Shown here one piece after another: positions 60,684 through 64,000 of a stretch of DNA of 64,000 nucleotides. Numbering within the stretch: the first letter of the stretch is position 1; every line of letters begins with the position of its first letter. The position numbers and the translations under genes were made by a program. The notes under the pieces are model-generated. The model was not told the origin of the DNA. It saw nothing but the letters and a program-made list of their open reading frames with translations, and searched no databases. The stretch covers positions 1 through 64,000 of the forward strand of contig JAZUGR010000024.1 of NCBI GenBank assembly GCA_045641345.1. The letters are read 5' to 3'. The stretch comes from Cacconaster sp045641345. Its GTDB lineage: Bacteria; Bacteroidota; Bacteroidia; Bacteroidales; UBA932.

Positions 60684-62840
60684 TTATTCCCAGGATACCG
60701 TGATTGTGTACGGAACTCCATTGAGTACGGCAATCTTGCCGCTGTAGGCGATACCGTATTTTCCGAAAGTCTGATTGACGGTGTCTTCACACTGGACTCC
60801 GACATACCATGTCCCGCCCTCAAGTGAATCGAAGTTCAATTCCTTGACAAGGTCGGCGTTCTCGAGAGCATACTGCGCGTCCTCCTTGAATGCGAACGTG
60901 CCCTTGGCCAGACGGAGGCTGAGATTGAAATCAGCCTTGGCTTCGAGGCGTACCTTGACGTTGCGCGCCCCGTCGGGCAATGCGAATGCGAAATGGTGAC
61001 ACTGCCTGTCGCCGACCTTGGTGAATGCCGGGTCGTTGTCGGAAGTGCCCTTGGTCATATTGCGCGGCTGTCCGTTGTGGAGTATGCCCTTCACCTTCGC
61101 TATACCGCCGCCTTCCATTGCATAGCGGCAGAGGGCTGCAAAGAAGTCGAGCTGCTCCCCGTCTTCCGCCAGTTCGGGATGGCCGCCGAGAAGGATTACG
61201 CGCCCCGAATAGATTGAGGGATTGTATGCGATGCAGGAAGGTGCCTTATCGAACGTCTTATATGATATGTAGGTAGCATCGTTGTAAGCGAGCACCTCCG
61301 TGCCGGGAACCATATCCCAATGCTCGAAAAACGGACCGTTGTGGTGTCTTACCTCCTTGATGAGGTGGTCGTTGCCGAAGTCATAGTATTTGAGCAGCGG
61401 ACAGTCTTCGGGTATTATGTAATCCGGATAGATATGCGTCGTACTGGTGTTGCTTGCATAGCCGGGCCAGATTCCCATATATCCGTTGTGGGTGAGATAG
61501 TCGTCGATGATGCCGTATGTGGCGATGAACGAACCGGCGCAGGTACCGAGATAGCTGCCTCCATTGAAGAAGTACTGACGGAAATGCTCCCGGCCGGCCT
61601 CCATAAGGCTGCGGCCGTGCCTTGTGGCGATACCGCCGCAGACATATATCATCCTGTAGCGCGGCTCGCCGTCAGGGTAGAGCATGATTCCATTCTCGTC
61701 ACTGGCGGTACCGCAGAGGAGACGGTTCTGGGCAGCCTGGCCCTCCTCCGTATATTCATAATTGTCTCCGTCTTCGGTATAGATGGTTTCGGTACTGAGA
61801 TTCAGATAAGTGGTGACAGGTATTGTCTTGTTGTTGGTCAGGCCGCATCCGCTGTCCATCACGAGGTCCTTGTAGAAGGCCTTGTTTATGACGTCGGTGC
61901 GTATCTCTACCTGAGAATCGTCCTCATATTCCAGAGCGGGCATCTGCACGCAGACCGAACGCCCCACGGCATCAGCCGTAGAAGCCCCGTACTTCTGCAT
62001 ATATGTGCCGTCGGCGCATTCTACGGTAACAGTGAAGCCCTGCGAAAGACTTCCTGCGGGAACTACGAAATAATATGTGGTCTGTTTGCCTGCGCTGTCA
62101 CCTTCGATGGTTCCGTCGGCAACGGTGGCGGTGGCTCCCTCGGAGACAAAACGACCGTCTTCACGGATAGCGGGATTGTCGATCTCCAAGGTCAGTGTCT
62201 TCTTCTCAGGAGTAATCTGACCGACCATCTTGAGCGCAGGTACGTCCTGGTAGCTCATATCCACCGTACCTTCGCCCCAAAGAGCCTCCTCGCAAAGAGT
62301 TGTAAGCTTGATCCGGGCGATTGTCGGGGCTCCGTTGACGGTAATCCCCACAAGGCCGCAGAGGTTCAGAAACCTGAGGCTCCTGTCCATTGTGACGGCA
62401 ACGGCGGGGTTGGCTCCCGAATCAAAGGAGTCGTCGCGCCGGTACTGTACGGCGGGGAGATCGAATTTGAGGGTTGTCCCCACGGCGCCGGTGCACATCG
62501 AGGCGGGGTATGCAGCATAGCAGAGGTTGCCGTAATAATCCTCGCACTCGGGATTGTAGAAGCGCCCCCAAGTCTTGCCGGCGTCGGCAGGGTCGATGCC
62601 GACCTTGATTCCCGAATAACCTTCGGATATCAGGGATGCCTTGAACAATCTGATGGTGTCATCGGCCGACCAGAGAATGGAAAGATCGTCGAGAACCGTC
62701 CTGATTCCGGAAGAAGGTATCTCCTGAGATGCCACAAAGCCACGGCCGTCAAGGCCCTGCTGCGTCATCTCGCCCCGGCTGCACGCGGAGAAAGCGATTG
62801 CCGAAACCAGAATCGTGATAAGGAAACCTGTTCGTTTCAT
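60684..62840 (-). CDS. Lipoprotein with fimbrillin-like domain and glutamine-amidotransferase-like domain
   Basis: The 718-aa product has a lipobox (AFSAC, C20). Residues about 40-300 match the N-terminal domain of the BspA-like neighbour (LSILWSADDTIRLF, CYAAYPAS, LPAVQYRR, LRFLNLCGLVGITV). Residues about 320-580 form a class I amidotransferase-like domain of the BPL_N type: the nucleophile-elbow GGSYLGTCAGSFIATYG (C434) and LLGGHPEL (H554, E556) give a Cys-His-Glu triad. The last 120 residues resemble a secreted PPC-type beta-sandwich. The reaction is unknown. It lies 15 nt upstream of the BspA-like gene. Confidence 0.82.
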   Translation of the reverse strand: MKRTGFLITILVSAIAFSACSRGEMTQQGLDGRGFVASQEIPSSGIRTVLDDLSILWSADDTIRLFKASLISEGYSGIKVGIDPADAGKTWGRFYNPECEDYYGNLCYAAYPASMCTGAVGTTLKFDLPAVQYRRDDSFDSGANPAVAVTMDRSLRFLNLCGLVGITVNGAPTIARIKLTTLCEEALWGEGTVDMSYQDVPALKMVGQITPEKKTLTLEIDNPAIREDGRFVSEGATATVADGTIEGDSAGKQTTYYFVVPAGSLSQGFTVTVECADGTYMQKYGASTADAVGRSVCVQMPALEYEDDSQVEIRTDVINKAFYKDLVMDSGCGLTNNKTIPVTTYLNLSTETIYTEDGDNYEYTEEGQAAQNRLLCGTASDENGIMLYPDGEPRYRMIYVCGGIATRHGRSLMEAGREHFRQYFFNGGSYLGTCAGSFIATYGIIDDYLTHNGYMGIWPGYASNTSTTHIYPDYIIPEDCPLLKYYDFGNDHLIKEVRHHNGPFFEHWDMVPGTEVLAYNDATYISYKTFDKAPSCIAYNPSIYSGRVILLGGHPELAEDGEQLDFFAALCRYAMEGGGIAKVKGILHNGQPRNMTKGTSDNDPAFTKVGDRQCHHFAFALPDGARNVKVRLEAKADFNLSLRLAKGTFAFKEDAQYALENADLVKELNFDSLEGGTWYVGVQCEDTVNQTFGKYGIAYSGKIAVLNGVPYTITVSWE

Positions 62841-62861
62841 ATCATAAAATCGTTACGAGTC

Positions 62862-64000
62862 CTATTGCTGGGGCTTCTTTTGTACCTTCTTGATATATTC
62901 GGAAACCCCGCTGTCAACACATTCGTATTCACTCGTCAGATATGTTCCGTTTACTGCCTTGTTGTAATAGCCTCCGTATATGTTGAATATTGCGGCATCT
63001 TTTGACTTGTATATAACAGCCGCACCATCACCGGATTTGAAATATCCGCCTTCGATTGTCAGCGTACCGGCTGAAGCAGAGATGGCATTGCTCAGAGATG
63101 TGATTTTTCCAGCATCACTCACGTTTACAACAGCGGTACCGCTCATCGTAATGCCCGGCGCCTTGGATTCTGTGGCAGAAATTACGCCACCTGTCACGTT
63201 CACCGTGCCGGCAGAAGCCGTGATAGTGGATTTTGACGCTACACTAAGAGTGATTTCGCCACCGGCCACGTTCAATGTACCTCCGGAAATATTTACAGTG
63301 TTGACGGTCGAGGTCGATACGTTTGAAATCTTACCGCCCTTGATGGTCAATGTGCCGGTGTAATGGGATATGGCACCTGAAGCAGCTGCTGTCTGAACGA
63401 TTTCGCCTGTCTGGCCATTACTGCTGTCGGTGATGATCATTGCCGCACTCGCATTGGTTACACGGATACGGTTGGTCCCATTGTATGTCAACTTGCAACC
63501 GTTCAGGTCGAGGGTGACAACTGCGGCTGTATTTGTAACATTCGTCTGTGCACCCACGGCAATATCTTTATGGAGAGTTATTTTGCAATCCTGTGAGGCG
63601 GCATTCGCATCAGTGACGGCTGCCTCGACCGTTTCATAAGACTGAGGGTCTCCGCTACCGATTGTGAGGGTCACGGCAGCTCCCTGATATTCAATTCTCT
63701 TAGGATAGTCCGTTTTTGTGGCCGGATCGGTATTGTCAACCCGTTTGCTGCCCGGAGCAAGCCTGGAGTCACTGATATCAGATCCGTAGTATATACATTC
63801 TGAAACAACGTACTTTGTCTTTGTAGTAGATGTATTGGCAACGGAAAATACCGCAGTTGTGGCTTTTCCGGCCTTGTATTTTCCTCCGGTTACCGTAACG
63901 GTTGAATTTGGTTCAGTTGCGGTAGAATTGGAGTAGAACGTATTGCTTGACGCCGAAGCAAACGTACAGTCGCCAGACAGCGCCAATGCGTGCCGTGAAG
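62862..64000 (-). CDS. Beta-helix repeat surface protein, 5' part outside window
   Basis: The frame is open to the window end, so the N-terminus is missing; about 379 codons are visible. The protein is rich in Thr, Ser and Ala and contains short repeats such as TLTIKGGKIS, TVNISGGTLNVAGGEI, TVNVTGGVIS and TLTIEGGYF, spaced by about 20-25 residues, typical of right-handed beta-helix surface proteins. There are no catalytic motifs. It is probably cell-surface or secreted. It stands 21 nt upstream of the amidotransferase-like lipoprotein gene, so all three surface genes may form one operon. Confidence 0.75.
   Translation of the reverse strand, partial: SRHALALSGDCTFASASSNTFYSNSTATEPNSTVTVTGGKYKAGKATTAVFSVANTSTTKTKYVVSECIYYGSDISDSRLAPGSKRVDNTDPATKTDYPKRIEYQGAAVTLTIGSGDPQSYETVEAAVTDANAASQDCKITLHKDIAVGAQTNVTNTAAVVTLDLNGCKLTYNGTNRIRVTNASAAMIITDSSNGQTGEIVQTAAASGAISHYTGTLTIKGGKISNVSTSTVNTVNISGGTLNVAGGEITLSVASKSTITASAGTVNVTGGVISATESKAPGITMSGTAVVNVSDAGKITSLSNAISASAGTLTIEGGYFKSGDGAAVIYKSKDAAIFNIYGGYYNKAVNGTYLTSEYECVDSGVSEYIKKVQKKPQQ

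Noticed and set aside
1..64000. tRNA, rRNA, CRISPR array, prophage or intact insertion sequence
   Set aside because: All intergenic gaps are shorter than about 190 nt, none shows a cloverleaf or regularly spaced repeats, and no transposase, integrase or phage structural gene was recognised.

Overview
The window is a chromosomal segment of a member of the Bacteroidetes, most likely order Bacteroidales. The evidence is a GldH-type lipoprotein next to a PSP1-domain protein, a DUF3109 protein, SusC/D-free but BspA-like and fimbrillin-like surface lipoproteins, the DAHP synthase/chorismate mutase fusion, and promoters of the Bacteroidetes type (TTTG, about 19-20 nt, then TAnnTTTG). The presence of a trimeric [FeFe] hydrogenase suggests an anaerobic, fermentative, probably gut-associated organism. 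Genus cannot be fixed from the sequence. Coding density is very high: no stretch of more than about 190 nt lacks a gene, and I saw no tRNA, rRNA, CRISPR array, phage or intact insertion sequence.

Layout. 1-1294: an AT-richer AAA ATPase gene (cut by the window edge) preceded by a hairpin-rich segment that looks like a mobile or repeated element, abutting a tiny MADNYLE-type gene. 1296-6404: one minus-strand operon with DRTGG, RsbW-like ATPase, a degenerate [FeFe]-hydrogenase-like sensor, a second DRTGG, PHP phosphoesterase, HATPase, then radA and the tiny gene. 6492-7799: a convergent secreted N-terminal-nucleophile hydrolase. 7987-12467: the hydrogenase operon (a ferredoxin-like subunit, HydB, HydA, HydC), with its own promoter and terminator. 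12570-17222: PBP1A, Ddl and a dicarboxylate/amino-acid symporter. 17376-20977: topA, an Lrp-family regulator and, convergent and overlapping it, ispD.

21062-32619 is a long co-directional run: mreBCD, PBP2, rodA (cell elongation), then gcvP, glpK, glpF and a secreted cyanophycinase-like peptidase. 32640-37060: pgk facing away, then an rRNA methyltransferase, lgt, smpB, miaA. 37066-41479: a minus operon with a coiled-coil membrane protein, hemW, pyrH, frr and DAHP synthase/chorismate mutase. 41548-48140: overlapping genes for trmB, gldH, PSP1, holB, a U32 peptidase and a TPR protein. 48197-55570: DUF3109, an outer-membrane beta-barrel protein, thioredoxin, and a tripartite RND efflux operon that ends in a PII-like gene. 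55748-58582: rplM-rpsI-rpsB-tsf with a structured gap before rpsB. 58680-64000: three secreted surface proteins, two of which share an N-terminal domain.

The most interesting parts are the putative hydrogen-sensing module (a hydrogenase-like protein that keeps the four cubane cysteines but has lost the proton-transfer cysteine), the hydrogenase accessory subunit that has lost three of four cluster ligands, the lipoprotein with a glutamine-amidotransferase-like domain, and the PII-like protein coupled to an RND pump.
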